Shown piece after piece: positions 47,901-56,474 of a stretch of 64,000 nt of DNA. Each line of letters begins with the position of its first letter. The first letter of the stretch is position 1. The translations under genes and the position numbers were made by a program. Source of the stretch: Lactobacillus melliventris (GTDB lineage: Bacteria; Bacillota; Bacilli; Lactobacillales; Lactobacillaceae); assembly GCF_013346935.1 (NCBI RefSeq), contig NZ_JAAEEB010000008.1, positions 26,284 to 90,283 on the forward strand. The letters are read 5' to 3'. A model generated the notes under the pieces. The model was not told where the DNA came from, searched no databases, and saw only the letters and a program-made list of their open reading frames with translations.

Positions 47901-48558
47901 TTTTCTGAAATTGATATTCCTTTGCGAGAGAGCTTTGTTCGTGAAGAGGTTCAATTCTCTGCTCCAGTTCTTTGACTAAATCATTGATGCGCACTAAGTT
48001 ATCGGTGGTCTGTTGTAATTGAACTTTTGCTTCTTCTTTTTGCTTTTTAAAATGTAACACTCCAGCTGCTTCCTCAAACAGTGAGCGCCGCTCTTCAGGA
48101 CGAGAATTTAATACTTGATCAACCCGTCCTTGTGAAATGATAGCTAAGCTTTCTTGTGAAATGCCAGAATCCAGAAATAAGGCTCGGACATCACGTTGTC
48201 TAACACTTTTTTTATTTATTAAATATTCGTTATCTCCCGACCGTAAAATTCGCCGAGTTACAATTACCTGGTCATCTTTAAAATTAAGTTCGCCTTTCTT
48301 ATTGTCAAAAATAAGGGAAACTTCAGCGTGATTAGCTGGCTTACGAAATTCACTACCCGCAAATATCACATCTTTCATGTTTGAGCCCCGCAAAGACTTG
48401 GCGCTTGACTCTCCCATGACCCATCTTATTGCTTCGGTAATATTGCTTTTACCACTACCATTAGGACCAACTATGCCAGTAATACCAGTATCGAATTCTA
48501 TTTTTGTTTTTTCGGCAAAAGATTTAAAGCCGTCAATTATTAGTTCAGTTAGTGGCAC
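44995..48558 (-). CDS. smc: Chromosome segregation ATPase Smc
   Basis: Condensin core subunit. At 1187 residues it has the N-terminal ATPase half (GPNGSGKSNITEAIRWVMGE), a first coiled coil (~165-500), a hinge (~510-660, with GVIGAVGEL and GGSMTGG), a second coiled coil (~665-1010), and the C-terminal half with LSGGERALTAI and the Walker B VLDEVEAALDD. The start is GTG at 48558. Between rnc and ftsY, as usual. Confidence 0.97.
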   Translation of the reverse strand: MPLTELIIDGFKSFAEKTKIEFDTGITGIVGPNGSGKSNITEAIRWVMGESSAKSLRGSNMKDVIFAGSEFRKPANHAEVSLIFDNKKGELNFKDDQVIVTRRILRSGDNEYLINKKSVRQRDVRALFLDSGISQESLAIISQGRVDQVLNSRPEERRSLFEEAAGVLHFKKQKEEAKVQLQQTTDNLVRINDLVKELEQRIEPLHEQSSLAKEYQFQKKGLDHELKTLFAFEIQDLDKQKQSVQEKADQNQNLLAKLDQEVKASQRAVTDKRKEFQTLNAQKDQVQNDLFSLTKKLSEINTHLQVSEQSKQYNEATKKEYQSELSDLKEQVVSSRKETTNLLEEESHLKKEQEELNNKRVGLTTQLKENPEQLNQNLEQLRSKYIQLLQDQTSNNNEIVYLNSELKKLSDNTQLQTENVSDELKKEKAELNRLQVEGKRLKQDYQNKKQQVKELSEEQELTQNNLLTLQNSLSTANQKFSQLKARHDALENIRKRHEGYFYGVKNVLNNLADYHGVIGAVGELITFPAKYEVAMATALGNGVQDLVTATKLDARDAINQLKENRAGRATFLPLDGLREYSIPSSTINTISSFPGFQGIASEIVKSLPGQNITPAINYLLGNTIIVDTINNALKIRQRVSRYRIVTLDGDVISPGGSMTGGVRNQKSNSPLQTTAELGELKQKIGKLQLKIKNSEADLAVVNKKNNVLLKKVKDAQAKLQNLKQNLGETALSYQNQEKEVNRLKAANSLFEQQKEERNQEIDSTKQKIMQAEKEKKRFQTEISLQKQKISDLQLRIKNFTELNHAIQSKLNELDPQIAVYANKLENITKQISEKRRDANQQQKQIATLEQKLNELKQNDLLDHKKQTAFEQEKNDGAVKKQKLQKQLNSLSSKLGQYDAQINQLDQVASRNYDLRKDAAAEQKEYSVKIAQLNSQIDQRLDTLSSDYSLTYEAALNQAEKENTEANRAQLQKDMKLHRMSIADIGPVNLKAIEEYDNVKKRYDFLNAQQNDLLKGRDNLEESMSELDQEVCNRFKTTFTAVAKSFSELFPVVFGGGSAKLVLTDPDHLLATGIEIIAQPPGKKLQRLSLLSGGERALTAITLLFAMLKVKPVPFCVLDEVEAALDDSNVTRFANFLEEYDMHTQFIVITHRRGTMERADQLYGVVMQESGVSQVLSVSLKELKNEVK

Positions 48559-48570
48559 ACACTCATCTCC

Positions 48571-49257
48571 CTAATTAAGCTTATTTAAAGCAGTTTTCGC
48601 AGCCTCTTGTTCTGCAGCTTTTTTATTATGGCCTTGCCCTTGAGACAATACTTTGCCATTGACAACTAACTGTACAGTAAAACTAGACGGCAGCTGTTCT
48701 TCTTTCAGAACTTCATATTCAATCTTTACTGGTCCGTTTTGCTGCAGCAATTCTTGTAAATCTGTCTTATAATCACGTGAAGCATCAAATTTCCCGGCAT
48801 CAATTAACGGATACACTGTTAAACTCAAAAAATGTTCGACTGCTTCCATGCCCTGATCAAGAAAAAGCGCTCCGTTAAATGCTTCAAAAACATCCTCTAG
48901 CAGTGTCTTACGAGAACGCGCACCAGCTTTTTCCTCACCATGACCTAGATTAATTTCAGCCGGAAAGCCAAATTTCTGAGCAAATTCCGCAAAGCCTTCA
49001 GTATCAACAATATTAGAACGCATCCTGGTTAATTCACCCTCATTAAGACTCGAAAAATTACGATAAAGGTAATCAGATATTGCTAATTCTAAAACTGCAT
49101 CCCCCAAAAATTCCAACTTTTCATAATCACGAATGCCGTTTCCAGGATGCTCGTTGGCATATGAAGAGTGGGTAAAGGCTTCTTCTAATAACTTCTGATC
49201 GTTAAATTTAATTTTATATTTCTTATCTAATCGATTAATAAACTTGGTACTAACCAT
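48571..49257 (-). CDS. rnc: Ribonuclease III
   Basis: Double-strand-specific endonuclease for rRNA processing and mRNA turnover. At 228 residues the RNase III signature EKLEFLGDAVLEL is at 46-58, the second acidic site is at LLEDVFEAFNGALF, and the dsRNA-binding domain is at ~155-225, ending GQGHNKKAAEQEAAKTAL. AAGGAGATGATAGA precedes the ATG. In other Firmicutes it follows acpP directly; here the opp genes lie between. Confidence 0.97.
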   Translation of the reverse strand: MVSTKFINRLDKKYKIKFNDQKLLEEAFTHSSYANEHPGNGIRDYEKLEFLGDAVLELAISDYLYRNFSSLNEGELTRMRSNIVDTEGFAEFAQKFGFPAEINLGHGEEKAGARSRKTLLEDVFEAFNGALFLDQGMEAVEHFLSLTVYPLIDAGKFDASRDYKTDLQELLQQNGPVKIEYEVLKEEQLPSSFTVQLVVNGKVLSQGQGHNKKAAEQEAAKTALNKLN

Positions 49258-49302
49258 TCTATCATCTCCTTAATAACCTAAATTATACCAGTTTTTAAGT
49301 AT

Positions 49303-49338
49303 AAAAAAGAAAACTATTGTTTCAAAAAAACAATAGCC
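49303..49338 (-). terminator. Terminator after the second oppA
   Basis: Minus strand CTATTGTTT, 5-base loop, AAACAATAG followed by TTTTCTTTTTT, 27 bases after the oppA stop. It insulates rnc from opp transcription. Confidence 0.8.
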
Positions 49339-49364
49339 TTCTAATTTTTATTCTATATTAACTT

Positions 49365-51140
49365 TTATTTTGTATAAGCAACCTTGTACCAAAGTGGATG
49401 CCCATTATTTTGCTTGGATGGTTTTTGTGAATAACCGGTAAGTTTGCTATTAACGGCATCAATTTGATATGCATTGTAAAGTGGAACAACATAAGCCTGA
49501 TCAAACATGTATTTTTGCCATTCATGGAATTTTTCTACACGATACTTATGGTTAAACGCCTTTTGAGAATCCATCTCTTTGATTAGTTTCGTGTTTTCTG
49601 GAGTGACAAAACGTGAATAGTTGGACATTGTCCCTTCACTGTACATTTGTTCTTGAGAAGGTTCAGACGAAAGACCCCATGCAGCCATAAACATGTCAAC
49701 GTCAGGTGAATCATGTTGAACTTTATCATAAAATGAATTAAATTCTGTCAAGCGGCCACCAACTAATTTAACATTTAAACCAATCTTATTCCATTGTTGA
49801 ATGAAGTTTTGCATGATCGGTTGTTGAACGGAATTGCCAGACATAGCCATGAAGTGAATAGTTAATGGCTTGCCATTAGGTTGTACACGCCATTTACCTT
49901 TTTTCTTGTAGCCAGCTTTGTCTAAGATTTGATTGGCCTTCTTAATGTTATAAGTATAGCCTTTTACGCTTTTATCAAAATAATCACCAAATTGTGCTGG
50001 AATCAAAGTTGGAACTTGGAAGCTTAAGCCGTCAGTATAATGTTTATAAACAGCATCAGTATTCATTGCATAAGCTATAGCTTGGCGTAATGCTTTGTTA
50101 TTCATTTTGGCATTCGGATTCATCACATTCTTTGATTTTTTACTATCCCATTTACCAACCTTAAAAGCTAAATAACTGTAATATAGAGGAATTTTAGCTA
50201 CAAATGTGACATCCTTAGTATCCTTAACTTGTTTCCACTGACTGTTAGTAACCCTGATAATATCAAATTTATGATTTTTAATTGCTTGTGAAGCAGAGTT
50301 TGGCGAAACAACCTGATAAACAATTTTGTCTAATTTTGGCTGACCACGCCAATAATACTTATTTGGAACCCAGGTAACAGATTGACCACGAACAATTTTA
50401 TCAAGCTTATAGGGACCAAAGAACAAAGGATTCTTTCTCAACTTATCTGAAGATTCTAGTTTATCAAACGGAACATCTTTTAAATAGTGATATGGTGCGG
50501 CTGCCTCCCAAATATAGCCGTTACCACTATAATACATACCAGGTTTTAATTCTTTGCAGTGTAACACTACTACTCGTCCATCTGGACCATCAGGCATTTC
50601 TATTCCTGAAATTGTTTTGGCCTTGCCTTCATGATATTCTTTCAACCCATTAATAATATTGAGTTGATTAGCGTATCTTTGAGATTTAGTTGCTTTATTT
50701 GCAATTATCTCATACGCGAATTCTACATCCTTGGCAGTAACCTGCTTACCGTCAGACCATTTAACACCCTTTTTAACTATAATAGTTGCAGTCTTTGCTT
50801 TACGATCAAGTTTGAGAGTAGCTGGACCATTATCGTTTATCTTGTAATCATCATCTGTTTCAAATAATGATTCTTGACCAGGACTTGCAACATCAGCACT
50901 CGGTTGATCCATTTGCAATTCTTCATTAAAGACGCCGGTGAATGGTGTATCAGTTATTTCAGCAACTTTAATTGTTCCACCCTTCTTGGCAGTCTTAACT
51001 GGGGTTTCAACTGGGAACTTGCTGGCAGTCTTAGCTCCCTCATTGCTGGCGGTCTTATTGCTCTTGCCACAAGCTACCAAAGTTAACGCAGCTGCGGTTA
51101 CAACTCCGACTGAGCTCAAAATTTTTCTTGTTCTCATCAT
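49365..51140 (-). CDS. oppA: Oligopeptide ABC transporter substrate-binding lipoprotein, copy 2
   Basis: Surface lipoprotein that captures peptides for OppBCDF. I start at ATG 51140 with GGAGAC upstream, giving 591 residues, identical in length to its neighbour. Signal peptide with lipobox LVAC (Cys near 24), then a SBP_bac_5 domain (VKWSDGKQVTAKDVEFAYE, KYYWRGQPKLDKIVYQV). It is a tandem copy of the gene at 51477-53252 with its own promoter and terminator. Differing binding-site residues may widen peptide range. Confidence 0.94.
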   Translation of the reverse strand: MMRTRKILSSVGVVTAAALTLVACGKSNKTASNEGAKTASKFPVETPVKTAKKGGTIKVAEITDTPFTGVFNEELQMDQPSADVASPGQESLFETDDDYKINDNGPATLKLDRKAKTATIIVKKGVKWSDGKQVTAKDVEFAYEIIANKATKSQRYANQLNIINGLKEYHEGKAKTISGIEMPDGPDGRVVVLHCKELKPGMYYSGNGYIWEAAAPYHYLKDVPFDKLESSDKLRKNPLFFGPYKLDKIVRGQSVTWVPNKYYWRGQPKLDKIVYQVVSPNSASQAIKNHKFDIIRVTNSQWKQVKDTKDVTFVAKIPLYYSYLAFKVGKWDSKKSKNVMNPNAKMNNKALRQAIAYAMNTDAVYKHYTDGLSFQVPTLIPAQFGDYFDKSVKGYTYNIKKANQILDKAGYKKKGKWRVQPNGKPLTIHFMAMSGNSVQQPIMQNFIQQWNKIGLNVKLVGGRLTEFNSFYDKVQHDSPDVDMFMAAWGLSSEPSQEQMYSEGTMSNYSRFVTPENTKLIKEMDSQKAFNHKYRVEKFHEWQKYMFDQAYVVPLYNAYQIDAVNSKLTGYSQKPSKQNNGHPLWYKVAYTK

Positions 51141-51476
51141 ACATGTCTCCTTTATATGCAAAGTTAATAGTATTTTGGAAACAAGCTAACAGATAAATGT
51201 TAACATTAATCATTAAAAAAGCAAGGCAAATTCAGAAATTATACTATTTATAAATAGTAAAGTAATCAAAATACATATTATTTAATAATAGAAATTCTTT
51301 CAAATGTATAAGTCAGCCAATACCAGAAAGAATTTAGATTTAAAAGCTTAAAAATTTAATTTTAATAATGTGTTATCAAAAATTATTTTATAGAAAATCA
51401 TAAAAAGTGGTTTTAAAAAGCAAAAATAAAAAATATCAAACTATTTTGCTAGTTTGATATTTTTAGTTAAATTCAA
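51141..51476. other. Promoter region between the oppA copies
   Basis: 336 AT-rich bases. A minus-strand promoter TTGCTT (51224-51219), 16-base spacer, TAACAT (51202-51197) resembles the one before the other oppA, including the run TTGCTTTTTTAAT. The oppA terminator lies at 51427-51464. No gene was seen. Confidence 0.55.
51427..51464 (-). terminator. Terminator after the first oppA
   Basis: AAATATCAAACTA, 6-base loop, TAGTTTGATATTTTT, a 13-bp perfect stem with A/T tracts, just beyond the upstream oppA copy. Confidence 0.88.
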
Positions 51477-53252
51477 TTATTTAACATAACCAACTTGGTA
51501 CCATAACTGGTGACCATTGTTATTTTGTGATGGTTTCAAGGAGTATCCAGTAATCTTATCATTTACAGCATCGATGCCATAAGCATTTGATGTTGGAACT
51601 ACATAAGCTTGATCAAACATGTATTTTTGCCATTCGTGGAACTTTTGAACACGGTATTTATGATCAAAAGCCTTTTGAGAATCAATTTCATCAAGTAATT
51701 TACTGTTTTCTGGAGTGACAAAGCGTGAGTAATTGGATGGTGTTGCTTCTTTGTAAAGGTCAGCTGGAGATGGTTCACTTGAAAGGTTCCAACCTGCTGT
51801 AAACATATCAACAGAAGGATCATCGTGTTGCACTTTATCATAGAATGAATTGAATTCTGTCAGACGGCCACCAACCAAAGAAACATTTAAACCAATTTTA
51901 TGCCATTGTTGTAAATAATTCTGTGCAATAGGCTCAGCCGTAGCATTTCCAGACATTGCCATATAATGAATCTTCAATGGCTTGCCATTTGGTTGAGTAC
52001 GCCATTTACCCTTCTTCTTATAGCCGGCTTTATCCAAAATCTCGTTCGCCTTTTTCAGATTGTAGGTATAACCCTTAAGATCCTTATTATAATAATCACC
52101 AAATTGCGCTGGAATCAGGGTAGGTACTTGGAAAGAAAGTCCTTTAGTATAGTGCTTATCAACTTCTGCAATATTCATCGCATATGCAATAGCTTGCCGC
52201 AATGGCTTATGATTCATCTTGGCATTTGGATCCATAACGTTTTTGCCCTTTTTGGCATCCCATTTACCAACTTTAAATGCTAAATAACTATATGACAAAG
52301 GAATATTGGCAATAAAATTAACATTCTTAGTCTTTTTAACTTGATCCCATTGTGAATTTATAACTCCAATGATATCAAATTTGTGACTCTTAATGGCCTG
52401 ACTGGCTGAATTAGGATTAATAACCTGGTAAATGACCTTATCTAGTTTTGGCTTACCACGCCAGTAATATTTATTTGGTGTCCACGTTACTGATTGACCA
52501 CGAACAAGTTTGCTAACCTTAAATGGGCCAAAGTACAAAGGCTTTTTCCTAATCTGATCAGATTCCTTTAGCTTACTAAAAGGAACATTCTTTAAGTAAT
52601 GATATGGAGCCGCAGATTCCCAGAAATAACCGTTACCACTGTTGCTCATACCTGGTTTTAATTCAGGATAGTGAATTACAATTGTTCTACCATTAGGGCC
52701 ATCAGGCATTTCAATACCTGAAATTGTTTTAGCCTTGCCATCATGATATGCTTGTAAACCTTTAATAGTGGCTAACTGGCTGGTATATCTTTCTGATTGA
52801 GTAGCTTTATTAGCGAATATTTCATAAGAATATTCCATGTCTTTAGCATTAACCTGCTTCCCGTCTGACCACTTAACACCTTTCTTGATAGTGATTGTGA
52901 CAGTCTTATTTTTATGATCCAACTTCATGGTAGCTGGACCCTTATCGTTAATCTTGTAGTTGTCATCAGTATCAAAAAGTGATTCTTCACCAGGAGATGC
53001 AACTGAACTGTCAATTGCACTCATAGCTAACTCATCAGAAAAAATTCCTGTGAATGGCGTATCAGTTTCCAAGGCAACTTTAACAGTTCCACCCTGCTTA
53101 GCTTCCTTCTTAGGCACTGCTTCTGGGAACTTCTTAGCAGTTTTAGCATTAGAATTGTCATTGGCCGTATTATTAGATTTACCACAAGCTACCAGCGTTA
53201 AAGCAGCTGCTGTTACTACCCCCAATGATTTATATAAATTAGATTTTTTCAT
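51477..53252 (-). CDS. oppA: Oligopeptide ABC transporter substrate-binding lipoprotein, copy 1
   Basis: A 591-residue extracellular lipoprotein: basic start MKKSNLYK, hydrophobic stretch and lipobox LVAC (Cys near 23), then SBP_bac_5. Sequence and length parallel copy 2 throughout (for example YHYLKNVPF, RGQSVTW, GLSFQVPTLIPAQFGDY). Followed by a terminator, and preceded by its own promoter downstream of an oppC-oppA hairpin, so OppA can be made in excess of the membrane components. Confidence 0.94.
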   Translation of the reverse strand: MKKSNLYKSLGVVTAAALTLVACGKSNNTANDNSNAKTAKKFPEAVPKKEAKQGGTVKVALETDTPFTGIFSDELAMSAIDSSVASPGEESLFDTDDNYKINDKGPATMKLDHKNKTVTITIKKGVKWSDGKQVNAKDMEYSYEIFANKATQSERYTSQLATIKGLQAYHDGKAKTISGIEMPDGPNGRTIVIHYPELKPGMSNSGNGYFWESAAPYHYLKNVPFSKLKESDQIRKKPLYFGPFKVSKLVRGQSVTWTPNKYYWRGKPKLDKVIYQVINPNSASQAIKSHKFDIIGVINSQWDQVKKTKNVNFIANIPLSYSYLAFKVGKWDAKKGKNVMDPNAKMNHKPLRQAIAYAMNIAEVDKHYTKGLSFQVPTLIPAQFGDYYNKDLKGYTYNLKKANEILDKAGYKKKGKWRTQPNGKPLKIHYMAMSGNATAEPIAQNYLQQWHKIGLNVSLVGGRLTEFNSFYDKVQHDDPSVDMFTAGWNLSSEPSPADLYKEATPSNYSRFVTPENSKLLDEIDSQKAFDHKYRVQKFHEWQKYMFDQAYVVPTSNAYGIDAVNDKITGYSLKPSQNNNGHQLWYQVGYVK

Positions 53253-53596
53253 CTCTACATAACTCCTTTTTATTATCAGGAAAATTTAATTTTCAAAACA
53301 AGTTAATAATTAAATATTACCACATAAAATTAAAAAAGCAACGGTTTATTCATTTTTATTTAATAGATATTTATTTCAAAAAGAGCAATTTCTGATATTA
53401 ATTGTTGCCGTAAATACCTAATACTTACTTTTTTCAGTCTTTATGGGGTAAAAATTAAACAGTTTAATGTTGAAAATTTTGCTATAAAAATTAGTGATAG
53501 AGAAATTAGAGAAAAAACTGCTAATAAATAATATAGCAAACTCACGATATTATCTATTAGCAGAGATTTTAAAATATAATTGCTAAAAATTCAGTT
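53253..53596. other. oppC-oppA intergenic region
   Basis: 344 bases holding a strong hairpin after oppC (53512-53563) and a separate oppA promoter: minus strand TTGCTT (53341-53336), 16-base spacer with TGTGG, TAATAT (53319-53314). No ORF was found. Confidence 0.6.
53512..53563 (-). terminator. Long-stem terminator after oppC
   Basis: Minus strand CTGCTAATAGATAATAT, 12-base loop, ATATTATTTATTAGCAG, then TTTTTT. The stem is 17 bp with one G-U pair, 33 bases after the oppC stop. It divides the oppDFBC transcript from oppA. Confidence 0.88.
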
Positions 53597-54517
53597 TTAA
53601 TTTTCCCTTTGCCGGGCGTCACCAGCTCTTTGTAAAGCACGACCAACATAATTGATACTTAAGGAAATAGCTAGTAACAATATTGTAGCCGGCAACCATA
53701 GCCAAGGCCTGTTGACAACGTTAACCGGATCGTTGGCAAAACCAATTAAAGTACCCAAGGAAGGAACTGTAGGCGGTAAGCCGTAGCCAATAAACGACAA
53801 GCTGGTTTCAATACCGATGTTACCGGCAATTGTTAGTACGACATCGATAATCAGCATAGAGCCAATGTTTGGTAGGACTTCTCTAAACATTATTTTCAAG
53901 TCTGATGAACCAGAAGTTTTTGATGCCAGAACATAGTCTCTTTCTCTTTGAGAAAGAACAAATGCTCTAAAGTACCTTGCCGTACCTGTCCAGCCAAAAA
54001 TCGAAATAATCCAAACTAAAGTAACAGGACTGTAATGCGGTACAACAGTTACCAAGACAATTTCTATAGGCGTTGCAGGCAAAACCTGCACAAAGTCCAC
54101 TATTCTCATAATGACTGCATCAATATAGCCACCATAATATCCTGAAACGAGACCGACAATTAAACCAACAGTCTCACAAACAGCAGTAACCCCTAATCCA
54201 ATAAGGATAGAATTACGACCACCCATAATTAATAGATTGAGAACATCTCGTCCACCATCATCCGTTCCCAGAATATGACCATCAGTGAACCAGCCTGTAT
54301 AAGCTTCAATTATGTTTGCCTCAGTGACTTTATCAGAATTCAGAAATAATGAACCGCCAAAAGTTAATAACAAAATTAAGACTATCACTATGAAGGCAGT
54401 TAAAGCTTTCTTGTCCTTTACAACTTCTCGTACAACTACTCTAAAACTTGAAGCAGGAGGAGAAACTTGCACTTTCTTGGCTTTATCAGTCGAAGTGGTT
54501 TTATTTTTTTTCAACAT
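53597..54517 (-). CDS. oppC: Oligopeptide ABC transporter permease OppC
   Basis: Inner-membrane permease of 306 residues with an extra N-terminal helix (VIVLILLLTFGGSLF), typical of OppC, and the BPD_transp_1 core. The EAA-type loop VLASKTSGSSDLKIMFREVLPN contacts the ATPases. Starts 14 bases after oppB. Confidence 0.95.
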   Translation of the reverse strand: MLKKNKTTSTDKAKKVQVSPPASSFRVVVREVVKDKKALTAFIVIVLILLLTFGGSLFLNSDKVTEANIIEAYTGWFTDGHILGTDDGGRDVLNLLIMGGRNSILIGLGVTAVCETVGLIVGLVSGYYGGYIDAVIMRIVDFVQVLPATPIEIVLVTVVPHYSPVTLVWIISIFGWTGTARYFRAFVLSQRERDYVLASKTSGSSDLKIMFREVLPNIGSMLIIDVVLTIAGNIGIETSLSFIGYGLPPTVPSLGTLIGFANDPVNVVNRPWLWLPATILLLAISLSINYVGRALQRAGDARQREN

Positions 54518-54531
54518 TTGTCTCCCCTTCT

Positions 54532-55491
54532 TTATTTTATCCTAATTCTTGGATCTACTATACTCATTATAATATCTGATAATAAATTACCGAGTAGAGT
54601 AAGAAAACCAAAGATTAAAATTAATGCAGTTAGCGTAGTATAGTCACGCTGTTGTATTGAGTCTAAGAACAATTTTCCCATACCAGGATAACTGAAGACA
54701 GTTTCAATAATCATTGAACCACTTAACAGACCAGTTATAACTGTACCAAATGAGGAAGCTATTGGTAACAGTGAATTACGTAAAATGTGTTTATTAAACA
54801 CAACCTTTTCAGGAACACCCTTACTGTGAGCCGTTCTGACGTAATCTTCAACTTTATTATCAACAATTCCCGTTCTTAAATATTGTACGATTCCAGTAGT
54901 TGTTATCAACGCACTCAAGATAGCTGGAAAAATGATATGGTAAAGCTGACTACCCAATGTACCCCAGAAACCAGAAGCATTAGGAGAAACCGAACCTGAA
55001 ATAGGAAACCAGCCTAGGAGAAAACCAAACAGCCATATACCTAAAATGTAAAATACAAAAGCAGGAATAGCAAAAGTAACATAATTAAAAATTTGTACAG
55101 CTTGGTCTTGCCATTCATCCTGGTGTTTACCAGCAATCACACCAAGAGGTATTGAAATACTGTAACTAATTATTGTTGTTAACAGCGAAAGCCAAAATGT
55201 ATTTACAGCTCTATCGGCAATTAAAGAGGTCACCGGAACGTGCTGTATATAACTGGTACCTAAATCGCCTTTAAAAATATTACCTACCCAACGAGCATAT
55301 TGAACAGGGGCCGGATCATATAGTCCGGCAGCTCTTTTCAGAGCTTCTAGTTGCCTAGGGTCAGTATTAGGATTAATTTGTCCCGTGAATGGGTCTCCCG
55401 GCATCATTTTTGCCAAGAAAAAGACTAAGATGCTTAAAATGATCAATTGTGGGATCATAATTAAAACACGTCTTAAAACAGTTTTCCACAT
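54532..55491 (-). CDS. oppB: Oligopeptide ABC transporter permease OppB
   Basis: A 319-residue permease with the OppB-type N terminus (MWKTVLRRVLIMIPQL, MPGDPFTGQ) and the EAA loop VRTAHSKGVPEKVVFNKHILRN. Forms the channel with OppC. Two bases separate it from oppF. Confidence 0.95.
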   Translation of the reverse strand: MWKTVLRRVLIMIPQLIILSILVFFLAKMMPGDPFTGQINPNTDPRQLEALKRAAGLYDPAPVQYARWVGNIFKGDLGTSYIQHVPVTSLIADRAVNTFWLSLLTTIISYSISIPLGVIAGKHQDEWQDQAVQIFNYVTFAIPAFVFYILGIWLFGFLLGWFPISGSVSPNASGFWGTLGSQLYHIIFPAILSALITTTGIVQYLRTGIVDNKVEDYVRTAHSKGVPEKVVFNKHILRNSLLPIASSFGTVITGLLSGSMIIETVFSYPGMGKLFLDSIQQRDYTTLTALILIFGFLTLLGNLLSDIIMSIVDPRIRIK

Positions 55492-55493
55492 GA

Positions 55494-56471
55494 TTATGCT
55501 CCCTCCTTATCATTTGTTTCTTCTTCGACTATTTCTTTTTCAGGTAAAGCAACTAAATGATTATCTGATACATGCTTAAGTGGAAAAACACGGCCATCTT
55601 TGTCATACCACTTACTTTGATCATTTTGAAATTCTTGTTCAACTTCTTGACGATGCTTCTTATGTTCATCTCGGTGTTCAACATCGACTTGCGGAATAGC
55701 AGAAAGCAGCCTTTTCGTATAGATGTGCATTGGATGCTGATAAATATCTTCTCTTGAACCAATTTCAACCAAACGACCACGGTGCATAATAGCCAAATTC
55801 TCGGACATATGTTTAACGACACCTAAGTCATGAGAAATAAAGAGATAAGCAATATTGTACTGCTGCTGAATATGCTTCATAAAGTTTAGCACCTGTGCTT
55901 GAACTGATAGATCTAAGGCACTTGTTGGCTCATCAGCGACAACCAGACGTGGATTAGTAGCAACCGCTCTGGCTACGCCAATTCTTTGTCTTTGACCACC
56001 GGAAAATTCGTGCGGATATTTATATATTGAGTCACTCGGCATACCAACGATGTCAAGTAATTCTTGCACACGGTCACGTTCTTGATCAGTTGTTAAATTC
56101 TCAAAATTGCGTATTGGCTCTGCAATAATATCCTCAATTCGTTTTCTCGGGTTTAAACTTGACAGAGAGTCCTGAAAAATCATTTGGACGTCTTTATTGT
56201 AATTGAGTCTGTGGCGATTTTTAGATTTGGTAATATCGACACCCTTATATATAATACTGCCGCTGGTAACAGGTTCAACTCCAACAATTGCCTTGCCAGT
56301 AGTCGACTTGCCTGAACCAGATTCACCTATAAGTCCGTAAGTTTCTCCTTCGTTAATAGTAATACTAATATCATCAACGGCACGAACATAATCGGTGATA
56401 CGATTCCAAAAACCAGATCTGATAGGATAATGAACTTTTAAGTTTTTTACTTCAATAATTTCTTTAGCCAT
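55494..56471 (-). CDS. oppF: Oligopeptide ABC transporter ATPase OppF
   Basis: A 325-residue ATPase: Walker A GESGSGKST, signature FSGGQRQRIGVARA, Walker B LVVADEPTSALD, then the Opp/Dpp C-terminal region (LLSAIPQVD). Works with OppD on the cytoplasmic face. Starts three bases after oppD. Confidence 0.95.
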   Translation of the reverse strand: MAKEIIEVKNLKVHYPIRSGFWNRITDYVRAVDDISITINEGETYGLIGESGSGKSTTGKAIVGVEPVTSGSIIYKGVDITKSKNRHRLNYNKDVQMIFQDSLSSLNPRKRIEDIIAEPIRNFENLTTDQERDRVQELLDIVGMPSDSIYKYPHEFSGGQRQRIGVARAVATNPRLVVADEPTSALDLSVQAQVLNFMKHIQQQYNIAYLFISHDLGVVKHMSENLAIMHRGRLVEIGSREDIYQHPMHIYTKRLLSAIPQVDVEHRDEHKKHRQEVEQEFQNDQSKWYDKDGRVFPLKHVSDNHLVALPEKEIVEEETNDKEGA

Positions 56472-56474
56472 AAA

